Assembly (NCBI RefSeq): GCF_037042905.1
Contig: NC_087262.1
Span: 24,404,501 to 24,468,500 of the forward strand
Source: Lytechinus pictus
Lineage: Eukaryota; Echinodermata; Echinoidea; Temnopleuroida; Toxopneustidae
Length of the DNA: 64,000 nt
Reading direction: 5' to 3'
Shown: in pieces, positions 1 to 10,477 of the stretch
How positions within the stretch are numbered: position 1 is the first letter of the stretch
How the letters are laid out: each line of letters opens with the position of its first letter
Notes under the pieces: generated by a model
What the model saw: only the letters and a program-made list of their open reading frames with translations
Databases searched by the model: none
What the model was told of the DNA's origin: nothing
Translations under genes and position numbers: made by a program

Positions 1-260
1 GAGTCATACCGATTGGGTGACAGCTATCCTGCATGAAACCGTGGAAACAGTAATGTTAAATTGTAAGCGACCCCCTAAAATTAGGTTCACTGTGTAACCA
101 ATAATACTATTCCACTCTAACTTCATAACCATCGAGGATCACTAATCAATGATGCATCCCTATGGTCACCTTAACCAAGTGTTTCACGAGGTCACCGTTA
201 ATTCATAATTATCAAATTACAATATGGCTTCTTGCAGATGTCTTGAAAACTACTTGGCTT
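1..260. other. No recognisable feature
   Basis: AT-rich noncoding sequence. I see no ORF, repeat or motif that I can support. Confidence 0.5.
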
Positions 261-299
261 TTAATAGCTGTATCCAAAACCTAACAAAGATGAGACTAC

Positions 300-600
300 T
301 TGGCAAACACCTGTCGCCATCCAAAACAACCAAGAGGAAACTTGACCAACGCACATCCCTAATTCTATTGTCCCATCATCGATCCATCCTCTCCACACGC
401 ACAGATTAGCTGCTTGGCAAACATCTGCCTGCATCCAAAACAACCAAGAGGAAACTTGACCAACGCACATCCCTAATTCTATTGTCCCATCATCGATCCA
501 TCCTCTCCACACGCACAGATTAGCTGCTTAATTGGCAAACACATGCCTGCATCCAAAACAACCAAGAGTGAACACACACCCCTAATTCTATCGTCCCATC
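300..600. repeat. Tandem repeat, about 114-118 bp unit, 2.6 copies
   Basis: Units begin with GGCAAACA near 302, 416 and 534. The first two copies are almost identical over their length (GAGGAAACTTGACCAACGCA and CATCATCGATCCATCC occur in both); the third is truncated and diverged. The repeat creates matching short open frames on both strands, which I treat as artefacts. Confidence 0.9.
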
Positions 601-739
601 ATCAATCCATACTTCATTTTAAAATTAATTAAATTATTCATCCCCACAACGACTCTTCGCTTTTGACCTCGCCGATATCAACAAACGCCTCATTGATATT
701 AAATAATTAAGTATAATTAACTATGTTAATCCCTCTACC

Positions 740-1070
740 GGAAACAATCTAATTAATTATGCTAATCCCCCCTAGACCGGAAGTTGTCTATCCAGACTAC
801 TATATCTTCTACCTTCCTAGAATAACCAGATTCTAGGTCTAAATGTTTATTGAGATACACAGCCTGTTCTTTAATTAAAAACTCACTTGAATTATCCACT
901 TTCGCGCTCCCATTATTAATGTAGGAAAATACCCAATTACCCATCCTTTTCATCATTGACAAAAACATGAATAAGTGTCCCATTTTTAGGTCTAAATCTC
1001 ATTTTCCCGCTCGCGCTTCGCGCTCGCATCAATTGTTTAGTTATATACGCATCTTGTTCAGGATCACAAA
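740..1070 (-). repeat. Reverse-strand fragment of the GCGAGCGCGAAGCGCGAGC satellite
   Basis: Read on the minus strand, this segment contains GATGCGAGCGCGAAGCGCGAG followed by a motif like GATTTAGACCTAAAAATGGG, and a stretch like TTTTCCTACATTAATAATG. The same words in the same order make up the long array at 31780-33110, so this is a displaced, inverted piece of that family. Confidence 0.75.
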
Positions 1071-1073
1071 CAT

Positions 1074-1135
1074 TGCTTATATATATATATATATACGACA
1101 AAATGTTCTTAATATATATATATATGAATATATAT

Positions 1136-1172
<37 letters not shown>
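1074..1172. repeat. AT dinucleotide microsatellite
   Basis: Two (TA)n tracts separated by a short non-repeat stretch. They abut the left arm of the foldback at 1173; a further (TA)n lies at 1374-1397. Confidence 0.95.
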
Positions 1173-1178
<6 letters not shown>

Positions 1179-1337
1179 GAGGCAAAGAGGTAATGCATTA
1201 TACTAGTTCCAACAGAGTTAATTTACAAGTCCAAATTTTCGACGTAAATCCCACGTCTTCATCAGGGATACAATAAAGCTCACAGTGACAAGATATGGAA
1301 AATCAACTAGAATGCATTACCTCTTTGCCTCCTTTAT
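1173..1337. mobile_element. Short foldback element with perfect 27-bp inverted ends
   Basis: The arm at 1173-1199 (ATAAAGGAGGCAAAGAGG and following) is repeated perfectly inverted at 1311-1337. The arms enclose about 111 bp. (TA)n tracts lie on both sides, as if a hairpin element had inserted in a TA microsatellite. There is no coding capacity. It is a MITE-like foldback by structure only; I do not recognise the family. Confidence 0.7.
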
Positions 1338-1373
1338 CTCATCTATGTCCAACACGCGAAATGTAATATCGTA

Positions 1374-1404
<31 letters not shown>

Positions 1405-1454
1405 AGGTGAATAAAACAACCGTAGAGAGAAAAAATAGATCAAAATTTCGCCCA

Positions 1455-2260
1455 TAGTACTACTACTACTACTATTTCGGGCTACTACTAGTAGGCTCGG
1501 TGTAAAAATGGCGGAGGTAAAAATGGCAGCGGTAATAATGGCAGAGGTAGTAATGGTTGAGGTAAAAATGACAGAGGTATAAATGGTCAGTTTTAAACCC
1601 CCATGCCAAAAATCCTAAAGCCACTCCATGTCACATGGAGCGTAGTTGCCCAGTGGATTAGCCTCCGGACTTTGAAACAGAGGGTCGTGCATGGGTTCGA
1701 ATCCCAGTCATGGCGTAATTTCCTTCGGCAAGAAATTTATCCACATTGTGCTGCACTAGACCCAGGTGAGGTGAATGGGTACCCGGTAGGATTTTTCCTT
1801 GAACGCTTTAGCGCCTATTAATATGGCGGCTCAGCTACAGTCGGGGTAATAATCAAAGCGCAGTTGAGTATATGCACAAAGTAATACAAATGGACATATT
1901 ATTATTATTATGTTCAGTAGATTTAAATAAGAAAGTTCTGAGAAGAAAATTGGAATTATAATGTTGGACTAATGGCAAGGGTAACATTTTTAAAATGATA
2001 CTGTAGATCTTCTGCACCAAATTAATAACACTTGAGTTGGTATTTCTTTTTTTTTTCCTGGACTTACATGCACGGCCTTCTCACGTCAAATCGACCTCTG
2101 CCACTTTTACCTCTGCCATTTTTACCTCTGCCATTTTTACCTTTGCCATTTTTACCTCCGCCATTTTTACCTTTGCTATTGTTACCCCCAGCACCTACTA
2201 GTTGTACTATACTACTACTACTACTATACTACTACTACTCAGGGAAAAAAATAATTTTTT
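1455..2260. mobile_element. Composite element with VNTR inverted ends and an internal SINE
   Basis: At 1500-1590 a roughly 15-bp unit (GGTAAAAATGGCAGA-like) is repeated about six times. At 2095-2195 the same unit is repeated on the opposite strand. Outside each array are TAC/ACT triplet runs and a CTAGTAG word, again inverted. The two ends are therefore long, tandemly repeated inverted repeats. A tRNA-derived SINE lies between them. Confidence 0.65.
1636..1885 (+). mobile_element. tRNA-derived SINE
   Basis: The head looks like a degenerate tRNA with an internal RNA polymerase III promoter: a box A-like GCCCAGTGGATTAGC near 1649 and a perfect box B, GGTTCGAATCC, at 1694-1704. The body after the tRNA-like head contains GGGTACCCGGTAGGAT and CCTTGAACGC. 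That tail resembles the one on the minus-strand SINE at 24640-24866. It is a SINE rather than a functional tRNA because the acceptor stem is poor and a long non-tRNA tail follows. Confidence 0.75.
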
Positions 2261-2267
2261 TTTTTCG

Positions 2268-2352
2268 GGGGCTCCATTTTAAATTTTGGGTCAAATTTCG
2301 GGGGCTCCATTTTTACCTTTCGGGGGCTCCTTTTTGCATTTCGGGGGCTCTT
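2268..2352 (+). repeat. Minisatellite of CGGGGGCTCC units
   Basis: Four copies of TTTCGGGGGCTCC, separated by T-rich spacers of 8-20 bp. Confidence 0.85.
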
Positions 2353-2634
2353 TTTGAATGCTACTTTTTTGTATTTTGAGGAATACCTGTTCACTTATTA
2401 ATGAATTATTACTTTTTGTTTGATATTGTATGATTTTTTAAGTTATTTTATCATGCTTAGAATCTTGGGTGTGTGTAGGTGGGTGTGAGTGTGAGTTGGA
2501 CTTGGATATAAATGAATTCAATACCTAATTTCTACTCCGTCTATTCCAGTACAATACCTGTACTCGGCCATGTACATGTAATAAAGGCCCACATACCCTA
2601 ACTTTTCGTGAAGTTCTTTAAAAACGCAGATCTC

Positions 2635-2708
<74 letters not shown>

Positions 2709-2780
2709 GCTCCTACTACTCCTACTACTCTTACTACTGCTACTACTACTACTATACTATACTACTACTGCTACTACTAT
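2635..2780. repeat. (TAC)n microsatellite
   Basis: About 140 bp of CTA/TAC triplets, interrupted in its right part. Confidence 0.97.
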
Positions 2781-2828
2781 ATAGGCATATAGGCCTACTA
2801 GGCTTACTACAACTTTTAGTCTATTTAA

Positions 2829-3200
2829 GGGGGTCAATTCCACGCCAGAAAAAATGTTGATTTGAATCATTAGAGAAAAATTAAACACAACACTGAAAAT
2901 TTGATGTAAAATAAGAAAGTTATATGGCATGTTAAATTTTCTTCGCTTATTTTTCACAAAACAGTTATGTCACTATTTCTTTTGTTTTTTATTGTTTGAA
3001 ATATACAATTTAATTTTTTACAAATTTGACAATAAGGACCAATTCGATTGAACTATACAAAATGATAAAACAATGGTAATTGCACATCATAATTCTGGGA
3101 GGAATAAAACTCCTTACATAATTATGACAGTGAGGAGAAAATTAGAATATTTCACATTTTATTTAATAAAATACAAAAGAAATAGTGAGTGGATGATGAT
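2829..3200. mobile_element. Truncated TTAA-flanked MITE, same family as 59796-60387
   Basis: A TTAA precedes the left end at 2825-2828. The sequence follows the complete copy at 59796-60387 through ATGTTGATTTGAAT, TAAAATAAGAAAGTTAT, the central TTTTGTTTTTTATTGTTTGAA and ATACAAAAGAAATAGTGAG. It then stops near 3200, before the second inverted arm. No coding potential. Confidence 0.75.
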
Positions 3201-3384
3201 CCCAGATCCCAGTGGGGCGGATCGCCCATGCATCGCCTTCCCTTCGGGGGGGGGGGGATTTAGCAACAAAAGAAATATAATTTTATTTCATGTATATTCA
3301 TTTAATTTATTCCATTTTCAACAAGATACAAATCAAGTCAAACAATGATAATATAGTCGAGTTCATTCGACATGAGCGATACGG

Positions 3385-3925
3385 GTCCATCATGAATATT
3401 TATATCTAAATAAACATAGTAAACATGGTAAAATTCACGGATAACAAATAACGAAGTTATTGAATTTTTAAGTTTAGCATTATTTTGTGAAAATAGTTAT
3501 ATACACGTCATCATGAATATTCATTAGGTGGGCTGATGATGTCACATCCCCACTTTCCTTTTTCTTATTACATGAAATCATAATTTTGTCATTTTTTCAT
3601 ACATGTGTGAATAATGTGTCTTTTCTATAATAAAATAAGTTGCACCGAAGAATATCTAATGCACTAATTCATTTGTCAATCAATTTTTTCAGTTTTTTGT
3701 AGAAAAAAATTGAATAAACCCAATATAATGATAAATACAAAAGAACAAGTGGGGATATATGACATCATCAATTTGCTCATTGAATATTCATGAAGATTAT
3801 GCCTAGAACTGTTTCACCGGAATAATGCATATCTTTAAAATGCCATACGACGTTCTTATTCGTTGTACGATTTGGATAAAATTTTCAGTGTTTTGTTTGT
3901 CTGATTTTTCTTTATCTGTTTAAAG
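3385..3925. mobile_element. Diverged copy of the 603-bp palindromic MITE family
   Basis: It shares ordered blocks with the complete copies at 35604-36208 and 40220-40822: AATAACGAAGTTATTGAATT, ATTAGGTGGGCTGATGATG, ATACAAAAGAACAAGTGGGG and ACTGTTTCACCGGAATAATG. The ends are eroded, and the last 60 bp look more like the other MITE family (2829, 59796). Confidence 0.75.
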
Positions 3926-4205
3926 CAGATACGAACCAATAGCACCATCTCGAGCCCTCAACTACTCACAGATGGCCAGTTTCTTGACCTATAATGCTAG
4001 AGTAGTCTAGTAATATAGACCCACTTGAGTGATAACATGCTAATTACTACTCAATTAATACATTTATACCGCAATAATTATGTTACCAAGTAGCAAAACA
4101 ATTACTTTTCCTCTCAAAACATTTTAGTTTCTCTATACAAATACAATTATATGTCAATTTATTATCTGTAGTATTATTAGATATCTGAAAACGTATATTT
4201 CAAGA
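3925..4205 (+). repeat. Dispersed repeat; uninterrupted copy of 58685-59225
   Basis: Matching ordered words are GCCCTCAACTA, TGGCCAG, CTAATT and TGTTACCAAGTAGCAAAA. The second copy carries a 234-bp insertion that is absent here. Confidence 0.75.
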
Positions 4206-4799
4206 CTATGTATTTATAGCACACATTCAATGAGAGACCAGTCCACACACAGTTCACTCCCCCTTTAAATCACATTATTTTCAGCCCGGAGTATCCCTTT
4301 AACACCTATAGGCCTATTTATTGCAGTTTTGATGTCACTTACTACAACTGTCCCTTGTTTCGGATGGGAGGTGCATTGGGGTACGTGCATTGGAGTGTAA
4401 GTAAAGGGAAATAAAAAAAGGAGAGGGAAATAGACCGGTTTACTTAATGTAGTCAAATTTATGGATCATGTTTCTTCCCTAGGGCCTAGTAACAAGTTAT
4501 TCCATTAACCCCATTAACCTGTACCTAACAATGGTATTTCAATACTTGGAATCCACTTTGCAAACATTAGTTGTTGCTATGTCGGGCAAACCTCGGGCAA
4601 GCTTTCCGGTACGTTGTTATATAGGACTCATAGGAGCAACCTTTGTTAAAAATGAAATTTGAATATGTTAGTAAACCGGTTTATTCACTGTTATTCACAA
4701 CGAATACTTGTGTATTGTAAATTTTACGTGAATCTTAAGGAGTCAAAACAAATTCCTTATGTTGACAATGTTAATATCACAATTTTTTTTTTGTTCTGT

Positions 4800-5453
4800 G
4801 TATAAATTCATCAATCTCAATTCAATCAATTCCAATGCTATAAAACATTGGAATTCCCTTCCCAATGATATAAAGGAAATAGGAAACTTTTTGCATTTTA
4901 AGAGGAAATTGAAAGAATATCTTTCACTTGAGAGTCAAAGAGAAGATGCAAATGATATGTTATACGGTTGATTTAGCCTGAATACTGACCACGTTCTTTT
5001 CTCTTCTCTACCAGATATTATTATTTATTTTACATAGTTTGATTGAAGCTTCGATACGGTCCTTTCTTCTATTCTTTTATTTCTTTTATCTCTTAATTCC
5101 TTCTATTCTCCTCTTCGTGTTGTTATTGTTGTCGCCGTTTTTGCTGTTGTTCTTCTCCTTATTATTTTTCTTCCTCATCCTTTTCTTCCGTCTCCTTCTC
5201 CTCCTCCTCCCCTTTCATCTTCTATTCCTCCTCCTTCTTCTCCTTCTCATTCTTCTTCTTCTTCGTTATATTCTTGTATATATTATCTATATATCTTATT
5301 TATTGGTAATAGTAAATTCTGATTTTTTTTTCTTACCATTTTGTTATCTTCATTCTGTATGTCGAGGACCCCACTGGAAATAAGCTTTCGAGCTTTCGTG
5401 GGTCATCCTGTGCAAGCCTGTTGTTATCAGATCAATCAATCAATCAATCAATC
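4800..5453 (+). mobile_element. 5'-truncated non-LTR retrotransposon (CR1/L2-like) 3' end
   Basis: Positions 4800-4971 encode a peptide with IKHWNSLPNDIKEI and FKRKLKEYL, then a stop. This W-NSLP-xIK ... F-K-xxLKxYL pattern is the usual C-terminus of ORF2 in CR1/L2-type LINEs. After it come a pyrimidine-rich 3' UTR (5040-5335), the block GACCCCACTGGAAATAAGC, and a terminal (ATCA)n tail at 5431-5453, also typical of this group. The reverse transcriptase core is missing, so this is a dead copy. Confidence 0.8.
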
Positions 5454-6270
5454 TTAATTACGCGAACTGCGCATGCTCACACGCTGATGGGCGCCGGGCG
5501 AAAAGAGTGTTGCTGGGTGGATGTGATGTGGATTGTGGACTAGAAATTTGGATTTTATGTGTAAGTCAAATATGTTATTCTTCATTTCCCACAACAACGA
5601 AACAATCATAGTTGATAGTTTCTAACTAACAGTTCAACAGTGATGGCCTTTAATGTGGTGGCGATAATTGATTTGAAGGCCCAATTTTTGTTACCGGCTT
5701 GAAATTACCTTGGCTTGGCCTTTTCCAACAGAACACACGTCAGCCGAATCTTTCTTGTGCCGTGTGGGAATTGTGAATTATGCAAAAAATTGTGTCGAGA
5801 TGTAGATCTAAATTTGGAATTAATGATAATTATACCCGAGTCAGATTGTAGCTCAAACTGCCTTTTTCCTGTTTCGATCATTATTTTTGTTCCATACTGA
5901 TGTTTATCGGGAGTTTTTTTTGTGAGTTGTGTCTGCACGTCTGCTTAGTTTTCTCAGTCAACTCGATTTCTGTGCAATTGTTTGCTCTGACCTTTGGACA
6001 AAAGTGGGTCATGCATGCATGGTGTACGTGCTCGAGTGGAGTGTGAATATGGCGCTAGTCAGCGACTGAAGATGGAAAGGGGGTGGTGAACGTTGGTTGT
6101 TGAATGTTTCCGCCATTATTTACTGGTTGTGCTCTCTTTTGTTTGTGAAAAAAGTGTTCCATTAATTAAGCAAAGCCAAGGCAAAGGCTTTCACTTAACT
6201 TTTTACATAATTGTAGCCTATTTGTAAATTGTACTTGTAGGTTAAACTTTTCAAGACTCGTCATCGATCA
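5454..6270. other. Noncoding; possible distal NCOA4 5' region
   Basis: Mixed-composition sequence with higher CpG around 5460-5560 and 6000-6130. It could hold the untranslated first exon of NCOA4, but I found no decisive promoter or donor. Confidence 0.3.
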
Positions 6271-6274
6271 TCGG

Positions 6275-7157
6275 GGCCGGGCCTAGTCTTGAGGACGCAA
6301 TGATGATGACTTTTAAAATCCTGTCATATACTTCTTCATCATTGACGTCTTGAACAGGCCTAGGCCTACATAGACATTGTAAGAGAACGAAGACTCGAAG
6401 TAAACAGATGGATTTCCCTAGGAAATCCATCTTTTCATAACAGAATCATGTGAAATACGTTTATTTTATTAATTTCTTCACCTTCCTACGCCTAATGCGT
6501 AGGAAGGTTTTGAAAAATGTTAGATAAAAATGTAAAAAAATAAAGGTTTCTTTAATACCTAACTGATGCAGCGTAGACCCCTCGATCCACATGTAAACAA
6601 CGGAAATACAATAGCGTCGACCCTTGAACCGCTTATGTATGACGTACTTCCAGCTAGCAATGCCGTTTTGAAGAACAATTTATAGATAAAAATTATTATT
6701 TTACAAATACTAAAATTTATTATGTAATTATAAATAATTGGTATAATACTAAAAATTATTTATAATTACGTAATAAATTTTAGTATTTGTGATATAATAA
6801 TTTTTATCTATAAATTGTTCTTCAAAACGGCATTGCTAGCCGGAAGTACTTCATACATAAGCGGTTCAAGGGTCTACGCGGCATCAGTTAGGTAAGAAAC
6901 CTTTATTTTTTTACATTTTTATCTAACATTTTTTAAAACCTTCCTACGCATTAGGCGTAGGAAGGTGAAGAAATTAATAAAATAAACGTATTTCATGCGA
7001 TTCTGTTATGAAAAGATGATTTCCTAGGGAAATCCGTCTTTGTTTACTTCGTTCTCTTACATGTCTATGAAGGCCTGTTCAAGACGTCAATGATGAAGAA
7101 GTATATGACAGGATTTTAAAAGTCATCATCATTGCGTCCTCAAGACTAGGCCGGGCC
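6275..7157. mobile_element. Large imperfect palindrome, about 880 bp
   Basis: The left half (from GGCCGGGCCTAGTCTTGAGG) is repeated inverted in the right half (to CCTCAAGACTAGGCCGGGCC). The centre is near 6738. Each arm holds smaller perfect hairpins: GATGGATTTCC/GGAAATCCATC at 6407-6431 and CCTTCCTACGC/GCGTAGGAAGG at 6481-6507, with counterparts in the right arm. The left arm has about 43 bp (near 6578-6621) that the right arm lacks. No ORF. Most likely a foldback or MITE; I found no clear target duplication. Confidence 0.85.
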
Positions 7158-7159
7158 AG

Positions 7160-9349
7160 GGGGTTGGAATAATTCATCTTTTTTTCAAATAAAACTTAAG
7201 CAAACAAAAATTTTCAGCACCATATTTCCCACTGGCACTAGGTCTAGGATCTACATCAGTTCTTCATTTTAATCATCCATCGATTGCTGAATCCAAGTTC
7301 TTTTCCATGAAAAAAAAAATCTGCAACCAGTGACACGAGACAAGTTGAGATCTTGACCTGGATCTAGTCAACATTCTTCCATACAACGATGATAACGATT
7401 GATGAAAGGATCCATCCACGATCCACCAACTTACCAACAAAAACAAATGATTTCCCAAGAGACGACTGGAAGATGTACATGTAGATCTACAGGACTATCG
7501 TCTCTTCCGCACGATGCTGTTGAAAATTAATGTATGCATTGAACATTAGATCTTAGACATCTAGATTTTTAAAAATTTAATAACTATTTGATTTTAAAAA
7601 TGAGAAAGTGGGATTGCCAATCCTGTTGTAGAGGTAACTTTGTATATAAAATCTTTTGGGACCACACATGGACATGTATTGTAGGAGCAATTTTATGCAG
7701 AGGAAGAGGTAAAATGTTTTGCATACCAGTAATCTGGTCTAAAAATTGCTCTTATTTGGATGAAAATCATTTGACTTATGAAACTAGACCTGTGGACTTG
7801 TTAGAATTACCAGTAACTGTAGATACCTGACAAACCTGTTACACAACCAAGGTTTCTCAGGAATGAACAAATTCTGCTGCTGTGTATGCTGACCTTAGCC
7901 AAGATTAGATCCCGGATTAGATTGTATTCTGTGTAAAAGAAAATTGCATTGTAAGGCTTCACATCAATCATCAATTTCATATTCTTGGTGGCCCGAAAAG
8001 CAAATTTGGTGGCCCTAAAACAATAGAAAACATTACAGTTTATTAAAACTTTGGTAGCCCAACTGGGCCACCAATTGCAGGCTTTAACAGGATTTTGGTG
8101 GCCCAACTCTCATTTTGGTCGCCCCTGGTCGAGCCCTAGCATATGAATTATTATGAGTATAATTTTTTTCAAGAGGAAAAATCTGAAACCTTTGCACTGG
8201 AACCAACTAGATTTTTGCAGCCCTTGACACATTTGTTATGAGACAAGAGTCAGCAAATTACCTGTTGGTATTTTTGTCTTAAAATGAAATCAAAGTCAGA
8301 TGTTTCAACTACAGTACTCTAGGACAATTCAGGAAAGGTCAGGTCAATAATCAATTGTGCCACATGGTCATCAACATGAAGACCATTTACAAAGACAGGA
8401 AACCTGGCAGCAATCGCAAGACAGACAATAGGCTGTATTCCTTTGATTTGATCCATATTCACACGACAATTGCTTCTTCGTGTACACCCGACTGACCCGA
8501 GATGTTATTTTTTAGGTTTTTCAATAGTGCACGAATTGAACCTATTGCACAGTTTCCACAATGCACAATAATACTCCTGCACTTTGTGACCTCCATCATC
8601 ATCATCATCATCCTCATACAGGAAGAAGCCGTTAGTCTATTATTCTTGGTCACTGCTTCTTGGTTCGTCAATCTAATATCTGGTTATTTGCATGCAGAGG
8701 AGTGATGTACAATGTACATAGTCTTGAGCAGTGAGCGATACTCCTCCTTGTAACATGTTTGCAAATTTACCTTTTTTGTTACTGGTACGTAGGTGAATTT
8801 ATCTCTTGTTCAGACAACTATATTTCCCAGCAAGCTACATGTACATGTATTCCAGTATTGGATTATCTTTGAAAATTTTGGGATGATGAAGATTGCTCCG
8901 ATGGTGTAAATTCTCTGGATCAGAAAAAGCAGGAGATTTTCGAAAAGTCAGGCTGATTGCACCTTAAACTACAGTGGAGATGATTCTGATAGAAATTTCT
9001 GTTTCTAGTCTATTATCAAGGAACTTTTTCAGTTTCCTCTGATTGGACTTGTTAACCTATTTACATGTAATTGTGTGACTGCATGTGGTAATTTTCTTCT
9101 GGATTTTTCTTGACGATGTTTACAACCTCCTCTTGGACCATCTACATTTGTACATACATGTATGCAGGCTTAGGTAAGCTTGGAGCTGTACATGACGTGT
9201 ATAAAGGTGACAAGGTCATCATTTGTTGATAGTGGTTAGCACATTTTTAGAAAACATTGTCATATCCTTTTTTTTTAATTCCCTTTCAAACTTGACCTGA
9301 AATGGAAATTATGTGTTATCATAGGAAATGTACACAGCATCATCTTCAA
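7160..9349. other. Noncoding stretch upstream of NCOA4 coding exons
   Basis: No recognisable gene. At 7985-8125 the phrase TTGGTGGCCC recurs about five times on either strand with irregular spacing. At 8590-8615 there is a (CAT)n run. Otherwise AT-rich sequence, probably intron or 5' flank. Confidence 0.4.
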
Positions 9350-9505
9350 GGGCCCGTTTCATAAAGAGTTGCAACTGTTGTAACTTTGCCATTATGACAA
9401 CTACCATGGCAACCTTGATTTTGATTGGCTGCTGAGCCCTGTTGCTATTGTAGTTGCCATAATGACAAAGTTACAACAGTTTTAACTCTTTATGAAATGG
9501 GCCCC
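9350..9505. mobile_element. MITE with GGGCCC...TTTCATAAAGAGTT inverted ends
   Basis: The left end GGGCCCGTTTCATAAAGAGT is mirrored by a right end whose complement is GGGGCCCATTTCATAAAGAG; pairing continues through ACTGTTGTAAC. The core TTGATTTTGATTGGCTG is shared with 17004-17163. Confidence 0.8.
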
Positions 9506-10273
9506 AAATCTGTTTTTGCAACTTAGGTAAATATTTATTCAATGAATTTAAATTAAAGTAAAGAACCAATTAAACCAAACCATATTTTCTGTTTTGATTT
9601 ACCTGTAAATGGAAAATCCCTGTCCTGGTTTTTTTTCTTATACTGTGTACAGCATTACACATTAAAAGGAAATGATACATGTATATATGTAGAAGAAAAA
9701 AAGAACAAGTTTTTATACTTTACCTTTCTGTAGGGTTACATGTGAAAACACATACATGTAAGGAAAGGTGGGGGCATGTCTGCTGCTCCATGAACAGTGT
9801 ACTGTACAAACAACAAGAGGATATTTGATCACTATCAAGTCAAACTTAGATTTAGATATTTTCAGTGTTTTGCTTGCTTGATTTTTTTTATTTGTAACAC
9901 TAATTTTATTAATAGGCCCTACATAATCATTTCAGGCAGTAGCACCCATGTAAGCATGATTTTTTTTTTCAAATGTTTTTTAATAATCCTCTTATATCTG
10001 TACATAGGTAACTGTATGTGCAGTGTATATGTATGCCTGGAAATGGTATACATTTTTCTCCTAAAACAATTCTTTTTCCAAAACAATTATTCATTGAATA
10101 TCTTGATTTATGTACATGTAAAGGTATGTACCTGTATTTGTAGTTTGCTCTTTAGCACAGTATTTGTATCTTGTTAGTCAGATTCTTGGCTTATATTGAT
10201 TTATGAAAATCAAGATAAAATATTGTGAAGAAATTCTATAATTGCCTCTTTTTTCTGCCAAATTTGTATCCAG

Positions 10274-10477
10274 TGAAGTGAATCCACCGTTGACCACCAG
10301 CCTTCATTCCAGTTTAAGACAATCTGCTTCCAGCAACCTCCATCCCAGCGTCACGGTATGGACATCTCGCATCAGAAGACAGTTCTTCACAACCTGGAGC
10401 TGAGGTTGGCCCACATCCGTGCTGCCCTGTCAGAGCTCACTGATATTCAAACTGAACTGCAGAAAAATGCCACAGAG
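10274..10477 (+). CDS. ncoa4: ncoa4 exon with start codon (residues 1-40)
   Basis: The acceptor CAG at 10271-10273 implies that 10274-10357 is 5' UTR and that at least one untranslated exon lies upstream. Coding starts at the ATG at 10358 and ends in phase 0 at the donor GTAAGA at 10478. The peptide is an amphipathic, coiled-coil-like helix ending in TELQKNATE. Confidence 0.88.

Noticed and set aside
261-512. Open frame on the minus strand with an internal peptide repeat
   Set aside because: It follows the 114-bp DNA tandem repeat; the peptide repeat is a by-product.
1603-1821. 72-codon open frame
   Set aside because: It runs through the tRNA-derived SINE and has no protein character.
5039-5383. 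Leucine/phenylalanine-rich frame resembling a membrane protein
   Set aside because: It is the translation of a polypyrimidine tract in a LINE 3' UTR.
8459-8705. Short frames with Ile/Met runs
   Set aside because: Translation of a (CAT)n microsatellite.
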